This document shows, piece after piece, positions 1 through 6,315 of a stretch of DNA of 64,000 nucleotides. Each line of letters opens with the position of its first letter. Position 1 is the stretch's first letter. The stretch lies in assembly GCF_003248455.1 (NCBI RefSeq), contig NZ_QFNM01000007.1, positions 20,837 through 84,836 on the forward strand. Direction: 5' to 3'. Both the position numbers and the translations under genes were made by a program. The notes under the pieces were generated by a model. That model saw only the letters and a list, made by a program, of their open reading frames with translations, had not been told where the DNA came from and searched no databases. This stretch comes from Brevundimonas sp. GTDB taxonomy: Bacteria > Pseudomonadota > Alphaproteobacteria > Caulobacterales > Caulobacteraceae.

Positions 1-319
1 TGATGTTCTGTCCCGGCGCACCCTCAGTCGTCGACCGCACGAAGTCCGGCCGGCGCTCCTGGCCATTCTCCCCGTTGGCCGTCCGCACCAACTCATCCAG
101 CCAATCGACGGCCGCGCGCTCGGCGCCGTTCTGGTCCAGCAGCGTGTTGAAGCAGTTCAGCCGCCATGCGCCGGTCAGGCGTCCGGTGCGTTTGTCCACG
201 TTCACCGCAGTCGATGGCTGAGCCCGGAGGCGCGCGACCTCGGCGGCGTTCTCCTGACGCTCGGCCTTATGGCGAGCGGCGGCGCCGGGATCGTAGGGCT
301 TTTTGCGTTTCCGGCTCAT
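1..319 (-). CDS. Phage hypothetical protein, 5' part only (runs off left edge)
   Basis: This leftward reading frame starts with ATG at 319 and is still open at position 1, giving 106 visible residues. The start overlaps the stop of the upstream gene by ATGA (316-319), which supports it as the next gene of the same operon. The N-terminus is very basic (MSRKRKKPYDPG), followed by an Ala/Glu/Arg-rich helix and a segment rich in Asn, Trp and Leu around residues 45-70. I do not recognise the family. Its position after the replication genes suggests a DNA-related or packaging-related early protein, but that is only context. Confidence 0.6.
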   Translation of the reverse strand, partial: MSRKRKKPYDPGAAARHKAERQENAAEVARLRAQPSTAVNVDKRTGRLTGAWRLNCFNTLLDQNGAERAAVDWLDELVRTANGENGQERRPDFVRSTTEGAPGQNI

Positions 320-1098
320 GCGGCGGCTCCATGCTCGGGGTGTTCGTCATTCTGATTGTGCGGATTGGGAAGGATCGCGCCCTCCGCTTCCAGCTTCGCC
401 CGCATCGCCGCGCTCATGTGGCTGCCGGCGGGCAGGGGCGCCGAAGGCGTGGGCCTCTGCGCTGCGCGCCGGGCCGCCAGGGCTCTCGCGGTTGGTGTTT
501 CGGACAAGGCCGCCAGGGTTTCCGCCACCATGGCCTGAACTTCTTCGACCGAATGCTTGACCACCGGCGCAGAAACAGCCGCCGCCACCGCCTGCGCTTG
601 GACCACCGCCGCACGGGCGCGGGTGTAGGCGCGAGTCCAGCGGCCTGGAGAAGTGCCTTGGCGGGCCAGATCGGCGAGGCGACCGGGCTTGGGCAGGAAC
701 TCGGACTTCGGGTCCGCAACATGGGCCTTCATGCCCGCCTCAATCTGCGCGGGCGTCAGACCACCGAGAGCATCGAAATAGTCGGCCCAGAACGCCGCCG
801 TCTCGCCGGTATCCCGTTCCGGCTGCGGGTAGGTGGCGAAGCGGCTGCCGATGATGTCCCTGATCTCGGCTTCGGTAGCGGGACGAAGGGCGGCGGCGCG
901 CAGCGCGGGCATGACTATCGCCGCTTCACTCCGAAGCAGGTCGCTCTTGGCGATGACGTCGATGGCCTTGGCGTCAGTAGGTTCGTCGAGCAGCCACGAG
1001 GTCAACGGCTTGCTCAGCACCGGCGTAGTGACGGTCGAGGTTCGCTCGTTTTGCGGACAGCTTAGCGCTCGGGCGGTGTTCATGGGCTGGGCTTGCAT
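316..1098 (-). CDS. Phage hypothetical protein in replication operon
   Basis: A 260-residue protein of unknown family, leftward, between the helix-turn-helix replication protein and the gene leaving the window. The middle part has a well-formed globular look (a W-x-D-Y-F segment at about residues 105-110 followed by an L-T-P-x-Q-I-E-x-G motif), of the kind found in phage proteins that sit next to replication initiators and act as helicase-loader or P-like partners; that role is inferred from position only. The C-terminal third is Ala-rich and probably helical. The ATG at 1098 overlaps the upstream gene by 125 bases, has a GGAAG about 10 bases upstream, and is not certain; a GTG at 1020 would cut the overlap to under 50 bases. 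Confidence 0.6.
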   Translation of the reverse strand: MQAQPMNTARALSCPQNERTSTVTTPVLSKPLTSWLLDEPTDAKAIDVIAKSDLLRSEAAIVMPALRAAALRPATEAEIRDIIGSRFATYPQPERDTGETAAFWADYFDALGGLTPAQIEAGMKAHVADPKSEFLPKPGRLADLARQGTSPGRWTRAYTRARAAVVQAQAVAAAVSAPVVKHSVEEVQAMVAETLAALSETPTARALAARRAAQRPTPSAPLPAGSHMSAAMRAKLEAEGAILPNPHNQNDEHPEHGAAA

Positions 1099-1897
1099 GG
1101 CTCTGGGCTTCCGGGATCGAGAGGGCGGCTCGGTTGTCCGCGATGGATTGGGCGATGGCGGTGTCGAAGAACTTCCACGTCCCGACGGCTCGGCGCTGCT
1201 TGCGGGCCAGCGTCACGACCACCGGCATCACGTCGTGCTGCCAGGACGCACCGTCGCGGCGCCAGGCGTGCAGCCGGCCCAGCGTGGTCGCGAGACCGGG
1301 CTGGCGGGCGGGATCGAGGTGAACCGTGCCCGCCTCTTCGACCAGCAGGGCGGCATGGCGGCCGGCGTCGCCCTCGGGCCAATCATCGTCCTCCGGCTGG
1401 CTGGTGGACGTCTGGACCACCGTCACCGCCTGCACGTTCGTCGGCGCTCGCGCGTCAACAACAGCGAGTGATGGTTCTAGTGACGGTTCGAACGTAGTGA
1501 GGGTGGCACGTGGTGCAGTCTGTACCGGCACGTCGTGCAGTCTGTCGGCGTCGCAGACTGCATCTGGTGCAGTCTGAACGGATCGGCACCTCCTGCCGCC
1601 TGCACGTGGTGCAGTCTGTGTCTCGCCGCCGTCGGGGAACAGGGTGAACAGGTCAGACGTCTGCGTGCCGTTCTTGCGGCGGCGCGTGGCCTTCTCGATG
1701 GCCCTGACGCTGATCAACAGCTGAATGGCGTTGCGCACGGCCCGGTCGCTCAGGCCCGTCTCTGCAACGATCCGCTTCACCGGAGGGAAGCACTGCGCGT
1801 TCTCGTCCGCATAGTTGGCCAGGGCCAACAGGACCAGCTTGGTCGTCGGGCTCGGGGCCTCGAAGGCGAATGCCATGGAGATGCACTGGACGCTCAT
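974..1897 (-). CDS. Helix-turn-helix phage replication protein (lambda O-like role)
   Basis: A 307-residue protein starting at ATG 1897, which overlaps the preceding stop as ATGA. Residues about 15-75 form a winged-helix domain (S-P-T-T-K-L-V-L-L-A-L-A-N-Y-A-D followed by F-P-P-V and D-R-A-V-R-N-A-I) typical of phage and plasmid replication initiators. The central part is low-complexity and is encoded by DNA carrying phased direct repeats (see the repeat entry), and the C-terminal part has a conserved-looking W-x-x-F-D segment found in DnaD/O-like proteins. By analogy with lambda O, the protein would bind iterons lying inside its own gene and recruit the replication machinery. The family call is good; the O-like mechanism is inference. 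Confidence 0.72.
   Translation of the reverse strand: MSVQCISMAFAFEAPSPTTKLVLLALANYADENAQCFPPVKRIVAETGLSDRAVRNAIQLLISVRAIEKATRRRKNGTQTSDLFTLFPDGGETQTAPRAGGRRCRSVQTAPDAVCDADRLHDVPVQTAPRATLTTFEPSLEPSLAVVDARAPTNVQAVTVVQTSTSQPEDDDWPEGDAGRHAALLVEEAGTVHLDPARQPGLATTLGRLHAWRRDGASWQHDVMPVVVTLARKQRRAVGTWKFFDTAIAQSIADNRAALSIPEAQSHASPAHEHRPSAKLSAKRANLDRHYAGAEQAVDLVAARRTY
1505..1619. repeat. Iteron-like phased repeats, candidate phage replication origin
   Basis: Four direct copies of GTGCAGTCTG lie at 1513-1522, 1535-1544, 1567-1576 and 1609-1618, with an inverted 9-base copy at 1554-1562. Three copies are preceded by a CACGT(G/C) extension. The spacings are 22, 32 and 42 bases, close to two, three and four helical turns, so all copies face one side of the helix. 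One copy is in a different reading frame from the other three, so the conservation is at the DNA level and not a protein repeat. A flank of about 49% GC (1455-1500) adjoins the array. Confidence 0.65.
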
Positions 1898-2373
1898 GGC
1901 GCTCTCGCCATGGCCATGACCACGTCGCACCAGGCGCGACGGGTCTCGTATGCGCGAACGCCCGCAATGACCGTCGTGTGGTCGCGACCTCCGAACAAGG
2001 CGCCGATGCGCGGGTAGGACAGGCCGAAACGGGCCTTTATGGCCGCCATGGCCTCGTGGCGAGCCCAGGCGAAGCGCTTGCTATGCCGCCGCGAAATCAG
2101 ATCGGCAGACCTTAGACCATACCGAGAGGCAACGCCCTCGATCAGGGACATCTGCGCCTCTCTGGGAGACTGTCCGGCAGGCGCGGCCACGAGGACCGGC
2201 GTCAGGGGCGGCGTGGGCGGCGGCGTGTAGCCGATGCGCCTAGGCCGGAGCGGCTCCATAGGCCGCACCTGGTCGACGTGCATTCCGCAGATCATCGACA
2301 CGGCCTGAACGCTGTAGCCCCGTTGCAGCAGGGCCGCTGCGTAGTCTCCGGGCGTTGACGCGTGCAGCGTCAT
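1894..2373 (-). CDS. Phage protein with C-terminal DnaA domain IV (DnaA-box-binding fold)
   Basis: A 159-residue protein. I start it at ATG 2373 because this overlaps the previous stop as ATGA and removes a low-complexity extension. Residues about 75-145 read as the DnaA C-terminal DNA-binding domain: a helix with S-R-Y-G-L-R-S-A-D-L, a basic W-A-R-H-E-A-M-A helix, and the diagnostic GGRDHTTV at about 128-135, which contacts the DnaA box in cellular DnaA. There is no AAA+ domain. The N-terminal part resembles a small HTH (residues 10-35) and a Pro-rich linker. Such a protein could compete with host DnaA at DnaA boxes or direct it to phage DNA; which one is unknown. Confidence 0.8.
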   Translation of the reverse strand: MTLHASTPGDYAAALLQRGYSVQAVSMICGMHVDQVRPMEPLRPRRIGYTPPPTPPLTPVLVAAPAGQSPREAQMSLIEGVASRYGLRSADLISRRHSKRFAWARHEAMAAIKARFGLSYPRIGALFGGRDHTTVIAGVRAYETRRAWCDVVMAMARAP

Positions 2374-3092
2374 ACTGAAGCACTCCGGGCGCGCGAGGCG
2401 CTCCAGCCTTGACGGAACGCACGCGAAATCACCGCGGACTTCGTGGCTCCGGGGATACGCTGCGCCACGACCGACGCTGGATATCCGGCCGTTACGAAAT
2501 CCCTCAGGACCAACTGGTCCAACTCCGGCGTCCAGTCCACGCTGGCGACGCGGCGGCGGCTGCGGGGGCTCAACCCCAGGCGTCGCACCATCTTTTGAAT
2601 GCCGCTGCGCTGGATGCCGAAGCGGGCCTCTAGGTCGTCCAGGCTGACGCCGGCGGCCCACAGGGTCTTGAACAGCGCCTCTCGGGCGCTCCGATCATCC
2701 TTTGATCGCCGTTGCAGCCCTTGGCGCCTGATCTGGGCTTTCGTGGCTTCGTCCGTCCGATTCAGCGCGGCTGCGCAGGCTTCGGCCGAAAGGCCGTGAT
2801 CCACATACATCGTGCGAAGCCTCCGAACGTCTTCTGGCGTCCAGGGCGCCGGCGGGTCAGGGCGCGCAGGGGATGGTGACGACTCGCGCAATGCGGTCTG
2901 TTCGAAAGACAACACGGCCCGCACGTCCGTCTCACAGCGGCCCGTGATCTTGGCGATCTGCGCCGCTGTCGCTCTGGAGCCCAGGCGACGACGCACACGT
3001 TCGATCTCGGCGCGGTCGACGTTGCCGCGCCGAGTGGTCGCGAACGCCCCGGCGCCGTTCAGCGCCGCCGCTGCATTCACACTGAACGCCAT
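2370..3092 (-). CDS. Multi-HTH regulator with GcrA-like C-terminal module
   Basis: A 240-residue protein that seems to be a string of four helix-turn-helix modules at about residues 25-65, 84-127, 136-175 and 187-230. The second and fourth begin with W-T-P-E, as in SANT/Myb and GcrA domains. The last one reads W-T-x-E ... A-G-Y-x-A-S-V-V-A ... G-A-T-K-S-A-V-I-S-R, close in pattern to the N-terminal DNA-binding domain of the Caulobacter cell-cycle regulator GcrA (W-T-x-E ... S-A-S-Q-I-A ... T-R-N-A-V-I-G-K). The C-terminal RNA-polymerase-binding part of GcrA is not evident. It lies in the replication operon between the GapR-like and DnaA-IV genes. I infer a DNA-binding regulator, possibly sensitive to methylated sites as GcrA is. 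Confidence 0.7.
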   Translation of the reverse strand: MAFSVNAAAALNGAGAFATTRRGNVDRAEIERVRRRLGSRATAAQIAKITGRCETDVRAVLSFEQTALRESSPSPARPDPPAPWTPEDVRRLRTMYVDHGLSAEACAAALNRTDEATKAQIRRQGLQRRSKDDRSAREALFKTLWAAGVSLDDLEARFGIQRSGIQKMVRRLGLSPRSRRRVASVDWTPELDQLVLRDFVTAGYPASVVAQRIPGATKSAVISRAFRQGWSASRARSASV

Positions 3093-3097
3093 GACGA

Positions 3098-3370
3098 TCA
3101 GACCTCGCCGAGAGCGGACAAATAGAGGTCCATGACGGCCTCTTCCTCCTGGCGCTTGGCCTTGTCCTGCTTCCTGATGCGGATGACCTTGCGCAGGACC
3201 TTGACGTCGTAGCCCTCGCCCTTGGCCTCGGCGAAAACCTCCTTCATGTCGGTCATGACGGCCTGCTTGTCCTCTTCGAGGCGTTCCAGCCGCTCGATGA
3301 TGGTGCGCAGGCGGCCCGCCGAGGTGCTGGTCAGAATGTCGGGTTGGGCGTCGAAGTTGGCGGCGGCCAT
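3098..3370 (-). CDS. gapR-like: GapR-family (DUF2312) DNA-binding protein
   Basis: A 90-residue protein matching the DUF2312/GapR family along its whole length. Recognisable parts are I-I-E-R-L-E-R-L-E-E-D-K, a coiled-coil-like helix, D-M-K-E-V-F-A-E-A-K-G-E-G-Y-D, then K-V-I-R-I-R-K-Q-D and a C-terminal E-E-A-V-M-D-L-Y-L-S-A-L-G-E. In Caulobacter, GapR is a nucleoid protein that clamps overtwisted, AT-rich DNA ahead of replication and transcription and stimulates topoisomerases. ATG 3370 is chosen over an upstream Met because a GGAG lies 8 bases before it and the family begins near here. A phage copy placed in a replication operon suggests a role in phage DNA topology. Confidence 0.9.
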   Translation of the reverse strand: MAAANFDAQPDILTSTSAGRLRTIIERLERLEEDKQAVMTDMKEVFAEAKGEGYDVKVLRKVIRIRKQDKAKRQEEEAVMDLYLSALGEV

Positions 3371-3371
3371 G

Positions 3372-3614
3372 TCAGGCTCCAGTTGGTTGGCCCCGAAGGG
3401 CGGCAAGGGTGAAATCGCGGCGCGCCCTCCGCTCCCGGCCGACCTGACGGTCTGCGCCTCGGGCGGCGGCGGCGCGTTCGCGCATCTGGGATTGGCGGTG
3501 AAAGGCCGCGAAGGCGTCGTCGACGGCCGGCATCGGCAGGGGCGCGTCGAACAAATCGGCGTCCCTGACCGGCTCGCGAAAGCAGCCGCAGTTCCGACAC
3601 CGCGCCCAGGGCAT
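3372..3614 (-). CDS. Small Cys-containing phage protein
   Basis: An 80-residue basic protein beginning MPWARCRNCGCF. The C-R-N-C-G-C cluster at residues 6-11 could hold a metal or form part of a small zinc finger, though no second Cys pair is present. The rest is Ala/Arg-rich, with an R-x-x-Q-S-Q-M-R-E-R-A-A-A-A-R helix. The stop is two bases before the GapR start, and an AAAGG lies 8 bases before the ATG, so it fits the leftward operon well. No family recognised. Confidence 0.55.
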   Translation of the reverse strand: MPWARCRNCGCFREPVRDADLFDAPLPMPAVDDAFAAFHRQSQMRERAAAARGADRQVGRERRARRDFTLAALRGQPTGA

Positions 3615-3682
3615 CAGATCAGCCTTTGGCGGTGCAGGAGGATCAGCAATGCAGCGTGGGCATGTTGAAACAGACGTCCCAT
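3614..3682 (-). CDS. Possible 22-residue phage miniprotein, translationally coupled
   Basis: A short reading frame with ATG at 3682 encoding MGRLFQHAHAALLILLHRQR plus two more residues. Its start overlaps the CII-like gene's stop as TGATG, its own stop overlaps the next start as TGATG, and a GGGAGGT lies about 9 bases upstream. Double coupling and a strong ribosome site argue that it is translated; it may be a real hydrophobic-core miniprotein or merely a leader that carries ribosomes into the next gene. Confidence 0.4.
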   Translation of the reverse strand: MGRLFQHAHAALLILLHRQRLI

Positions 3683-4128
3683 CAGGCTCGCACCTCCCTC
3701 AGGTGGGCGCTGCGCAGGCCCTTTCGCAGGATGCTGATGCGCTCTTCCAGATCAGCCAGTTCGTGGTCGCAGTTGCTAAAGTCCGATGCCGAGACGGAGC
3801 CGTCAGCCATCGACTCTTGCACTGCCGCCAGCACGTCCGACGCGTCGCGGATCAAGCCGCACGCATGGTGCATCGGATCGGCGACCACCGTCACAGGCGC
3901 ATCAACCTCGCCACGCTGGGCATCGGAGTAGAGCGTGGTCCCGCCGGCGACCTGCAGCGCGCTGATCACGTCCCCCGGCATCGATCGGTCGGGGCGATTT
4001 GGGTTCTGATACAGCGAGAGGTCGCTTTCGCGAACGCGACACAGGTCGGCCGCCTTACGCAGCCCCCCGACATGCTCGATCAGGCGGCGGGCGAGGTGGG
4101 CGTGTTCGAGAGCAGAGAGCCTGTCCAT
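3682..4128 (-). CDS. Phage regulatory protein, CII-like family
   Basis: A 148-residue protein. Residues about 10-60 carry an HTH with the arrangement A-R-R-L-I-E-H-V-G-G-L-R-K-A-A-D-L-C-R-V followed by S-D-L-S-L-Y-Q-N-P and D-R-S-M-P-G-D-V-I-S-A-L, the pattern of the phage CII-type regulators found in alphaproteobacterial prophages. The C-terminal half is acidic and helical (E-L-A-D-L-E-E-R-I-S-I-L), suited to oligomerisation. It lies in the Cro-proximal part of the leftward operon, where lambda-like phages place their lysis/lysogeny switch proteins. A role as a transcription activator is known for the family, not shown here. Confidence 0.7.
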   Translation of the reverse strand: MDRLSALEHAHLARRLIEHVGGLRKAADLCRVRESDLSLYQNPNRPDRSMPGDVISALQVAGGTTLYSDAQRGEVDAPVTVVADPMHHACGLIRDASDVLAAVQESMADGSVSASDFSNCDHELADLEERISILRKGLRSAHLREVRA

Positions 4129-4184
4129 GATATGTTCTCGTGGGCTTTCGCAGTGACGGTGAAGCTGGTGGGGGCGTAGGACGA

Positions 4185-4442
4185 TCAGGCCGCCGGTCGG
4201 GGCGGCTCAGGCGGATGTTCGACGTGCGGGTCATTGGCGACGGGAAAGGGCAGGATGGTCGCGGAGCGAGGCCTGAGACCGTGCTCGCTCAGGAACTGAC
4301 CTATGGCCGCGACCTCTTCGGGCGTGGCCTCGCGAAAACCACCGCACGGGGGATGATCGACCACCGCCCTCAGATCGGCGGCCAGGCCGATGGCCACGGC
4401 CAGGCGGTTCTCGAACCAGGTGTTGAACCACCGCATCAGCAT
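4185..4442 (-). CDS. Phage hypothetical protein
   Basis: An 85-residue protein beginning MLMRWFNTWFENRLAVAIGL. ATG 4442 is chosen because a GGAG lies about 8 bases upstream and because the longer frame would add only a Pro-rich stretch. The first 25 residues form an amphipathic or hydrophobic helix that may associate with the membrane. A P-E-E-V-A-A-I-G-Q-F-L segment follows, and the end is Pro-rich. Family unknown. It sits between the Cro-like and CII-like genes and is transcribed leftward with them. Confidence 0.5.
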   Translation of the reverse strand: MLMRWFNTWFENRLAVAIGLAADLRAVVDHPPCGGFREATPEEVAAIGQFLSEHGLRPRSATILPFPVANDPHVEHPPEPPRPAA

Positions 4443-4564
4443 GGGATGCTCCGGCGGGAGCGGAGGGGGAGGGGAACCCCCGCCGGAGCACACGCGCACC
4501 CCTTGGGGGCCGAGGCGCGCGCATCTACAGTGGCTTTGTCACAACCCACTGGAGAGGAAAGCAG
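4443..4564. other. Short gap between leftward phage gene and zinc-ribbon gene
   Basis: This stretch holds the ribosome site of the leftward gene starting at 4442 and, at its other end, a strong GAGAGGAAAG ribosome site for the rightward zinc-ribbon gene. A run of G and C (GGGAGCGGAGGGGGAGGGG) lies at about 4456-4474. No convincing promoter or terminator was identified. Confidence 0.3.
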
Positions 4565-4777
4565 ATGTTCGATAATGCTGAGGTTGGCGTTCCCTGCCCG
4601 AAGTGCGGCCAAGAGAATGTGCGCACGGTCGGAAGCCTTCGCGCCAAGACTGAGTTTGAGTGCGCCGGATGCGGTGCAACCATCGTCCCTGATGGCGACC
4701 TCGAACAAGGAATGCGGAAGGCTGAGAAAGCCGTCGAGGACCTTCGGAAATCGCTCCGAAAGTTCGGCAAGCGATAG
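4565..4777 (+). CDS. Small zinc-ribbon protein
   Basis: A 70-residue protein with a two-knuckle zinc ribbon: C-P-K-C-G at about residues 11-15 and C-A-G-C-G at about 33-37, separated by 18 residues, then a charged helix (K-A-E-K-A-V-E-D-L-R-K-S-L-R-K). This arrangement matches small phage and bacterial zinc-ribbon proteins of unknown function. A strong ribosome site (GAGAGGAAAG) lies 5-14 bases upstream. It is transcribed against the leftward Cro operon, so its mRNA would be antisense to that transcript. A competing frame on the other strand covers the same bases and is discussed among the rejected items. Confidence 0.7.
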   Translation: MFDNAEVGVPCPKCGQENVRTVGSLRAKTEFECAGCGATIVPDGDLEQGMRKAEKAVEDLRKSLRKFGKR

Positions 4778-4822
4778 GGCCTCAAGAGCGATCTGCTCAA
4801 GCGTTTCGGAGAGCGTCGCCAT

Positions 4823-5086
4823 CTATGCCGCCTCCCCTTGGGCAGGGGTGTCGTTGGCGGCTCGGCGAGCGATGACCGTTTCAGGAGCGGCGGGCTCATA
4901 CAGGCGCCGCAGCGTCTTGATCTCGGCGGGCGACTTGTCCGCTAGTGGGCCGACCTTGAGTCCATCGTGTTCGTACAGCCAGAGAGCAAGTGGAAGGCTG
5001 ACCGAGCGGATGCCGTTCACCACATGATAGGCCATGGACTTCGAGAGCCCGGCCTTGATCAAAGTCTGCGCGTGAGGATTAGCCAT
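4823..5086 (-). CDS. Cro-like small HTH protein
   Basis: An 87-residue protein, the first gene of the leftward operon and divergent from the CI-like repressor. The N-terminal half reads as a compact HTH: Q-T-L-I-K-A-G-L-S-K-S-M-A-Y-H-V-V-N-G followed by S-L-P-L-A-L-W-L-Y-E-H-D-G, similar to Cro and to YdaS-type regulators that bind DNA through a single HTH and weak dimers. The tail (residues 65-87) is Ala-rich. Position and size suggest it is the Cro counterpart that turns down the repressor promoter. DNA binding is inferred from the fold, not from conserved catalytic residues. Confidence 0.7.
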   Translation of the reverse strand: MANPHAQTLIKAGLSKSMAYHVVNGIRSVSLPLALWLYEHDGLKVGPLADKSPAEIKTLRRLYEPAAPETVIARRAANDTPAQGEAA

Positions 5087-5097
5087 GGCTCATGCCT

Positions 5098-5180
5098 ACG
5101 CTCCGTAGACGATCAGCGCAAGTCAAAAGTCTACGCTGCGGCGGACGACCTCAGATCGGAGCGGCTGCATAATGTAGACA
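5098..5180. promoter_or_regulatory. Immunity operator region with divergent Cro and CI promoters
   Basis: GTAGAC at 5105-5110 and its inverse GTCTAC at 5129-5134 form a symmetric pair (24 bases start to start), and a third copy sits in the palindrome TGTAGACA at 5173-5180. Leftward, TTGACT (5126 to 5121) with a 17-base spacer precedes GAGCGT (5103 to 5098). Rightward, CATAAT at 5168-5173 is a near-consensus -10 whose start point would fall on the CI ATG at 5180, predicting a leaderless repressor mRNA. The palindrome overlapping that start would allow autoregulation. Confidence 0.6.
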
Positions 5181-5494
5181 TGAGCGCGTCTTATCCCAAC
5201 CATATCCGCGAGTGGCGCGAATTTCGTCACATGACCCAAGATGAGTTGGCCGATGCTGTCGGTTGTTCGAAGGCGTCAATCGGCCATTGGGAAAACGGCG
5301 TCCGAGAGGTCGCGCCGAAGTGGCTCTATCCAATCGCCAAAGTCCTCAATACGTCGCCCGGCTATCTGCTGGACCACGATCCGAACAACCTGCCGACCGC
5401 CGTGCTCGACATTTGGGCTGACATTCCATCCGAAGATCAGCCGAAGGCGCTGGAGATGCTTCGCGTGTTCAAGCGCACAGGCACAGAGGGCTGA
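5180..5494 (+). CDS. CI-like XRE-family repressor (short form)
   Basis: A 104-residue protein with an N-terminal HTH_XRE domain: I-R-E-W-R-E-F-R-H-M-T-Q-D-E-L-A-D-A-V-G-C-S split as helices 1-2, then K-A-S-I-G-H-W-E-N-G at about residues 29-38 and P-K-W-L-Y-P-I-A-K-V-L-N. There is no LexA-like peptidase domain, so RecA-driven self-cleavage is not expected and induction must use another route. ATG 5180 has no ribosome site nearby, and the -10 element places the transcript start at the ATG, as for lambda cI from its maintenance promoter. It faces the Cro-like gene and probably controls both it and the promoter near 7850. Confidence 0.8.
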   Translation: MSASYPNHIREWREFRHMTQDELADAVGCSKASIGHWENGVREVAPKWLYPIAKVLNTSPGYLLDHDPNNLPTAVLDIWADIPSEDQPKALEMLRVFKRTGTEG

Positions 5495-5550
5495 CCGCTT
5501 GACTCTCACCCGCTGAGGTTGGGAGAAGCACAAGATTACGGGGAGGGGTG

Positions 5551-6285
5551 ATGGATCAGGATCGCAAGAGCGAAATTGAAGCGTTGCAGCGCAGGCTGGC
5601 TGAGCTTGAGGCCGCCGATGCAAATGGCGCCGACGCGAATCCGTCTCAAACCTTTCCTCCATCGCCTGTTCAACCTGCGAATAACAAAACTGCCTTGTTC
5701 GGCGTTTTCGCCATGATCGTTTTGTTGTTCGGTCTTGTGGCCTATTGCAATAGCCTGTCTCACGAGAGTGCGGCCCCCGCCACGTCGGGCTACACGCCCG
5801 CTGAAACGGCATATATGGAAAAGCGCGTCGCTGAGATTTCGGCGTCGGGTCCGGCATGGTCCTACCGCGACGACACCGATCCCATGACGGATCGGAAGAC
5901 CCGCTTCGCGTGTGTAACCTCGACCAACGAAGTTCGCCTCAATCGTCCCTATGATGACGTAAAGGCCGAACTCTGCATTCGACAATCCCCTCGCTATGGC
6001 CTTGATGCCTACGTTCAACTCCTCGGAGAGGGACAAATCATCTGTCGCTCTTACGACAACTGCACGGTGAAGGTTCGGTTCGGCGATGGCGCTCAGCAGT
6101 CGTTCAGCGCGGCCGACGCTGCCGACGGCTCTAGCAACGTCACGTTCATCTCCAATGCCAGCAGATTCGTGACCGGCGTGAAGACGGCGGACGTCACACG
6201 TATCCAGATGACCTTCTACGAGGCTGGCGACCAGGTGATAGAGTTCAACACTAAGGGGCTGGAGTGGCCCCGGCCCGCCAGCTGA
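5551..6285 (+). CDS. Membrane-anchored phage cargo protein, unknown function
   Basis: A 244-residue protein starting at ATG 5551 just after a GGGGAGGGG ribosome site. Residues 4-24 are a charged coiled coil, residues 30-45 a Pro-rich linker, and residues about 48-66 a single membrane helix (ALFGVFAMIVLLFGLVAY). The remaining 180 residues, probably periplasmic, hold four or more Cys residues (for example C-V-T, C-I-R-Q, C-R-S-Y-D-N-C) that could form disulfides and a predicted beta-rich domain. It is the first gene after the repressor, co-oriented with it, and its GC content is below that of the host genes. This fits a lysogenic-conversion or superinfection-exclusion gene, an inference from position. 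Confidence 0.65.
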   Translation: MDQDRKSEIEALQRRLAELEAADANGADANPSQTFPPSPVQPANNKTALFGVFAMIVLLFGLVAYCNSLSHESAAPATSGYTPAETAYMEKRVAEISASGPAWSYRDDTDPMTDRKTRFACVTSTNEVRLNRPYDDVKAELCIRQSPRYGLDAYVQLLGEGQIICRSYDNCTVKVRFGDGAQQSFSAADAADGSSNVTFISNASRFVTGVKTADVTRIQMTFYEAGDQVIEFNTKGLEWPRPAS

Positions 6286-6315
6286 CACCCGTCTTTAGTT
6301 CTGGGAGGGGACTTT

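Noticed and set aside
166..1065. A 299-codon rightward frame at the left end.
   Set aside because: It is antisense to two leftward phage genes linked by ATGA overlap, and its sequence is Arg/Gly-rich noise.
1505..1619. A protein-level repeat (Q-T-A-P) as cause of the DNA repeats.
   Set aside because: One of the four copies is in a different frame and codes for other residues, so the DNA motif is what is conserved.
4436..4822. A 128-codon leftward frame starting right after the Cro-like stop with GGGGAGG upstream, ending across the next gene start.
   Set aside because: It runs antisense to the zinc-ribbon gene, whose Cys pairs match a known pattern. The C-terminal half of the leftward frame looks like antisense noise (Cys, Pro and Arg clusters). 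Its good start signals are noted, so transcription data could still reverse this choice.
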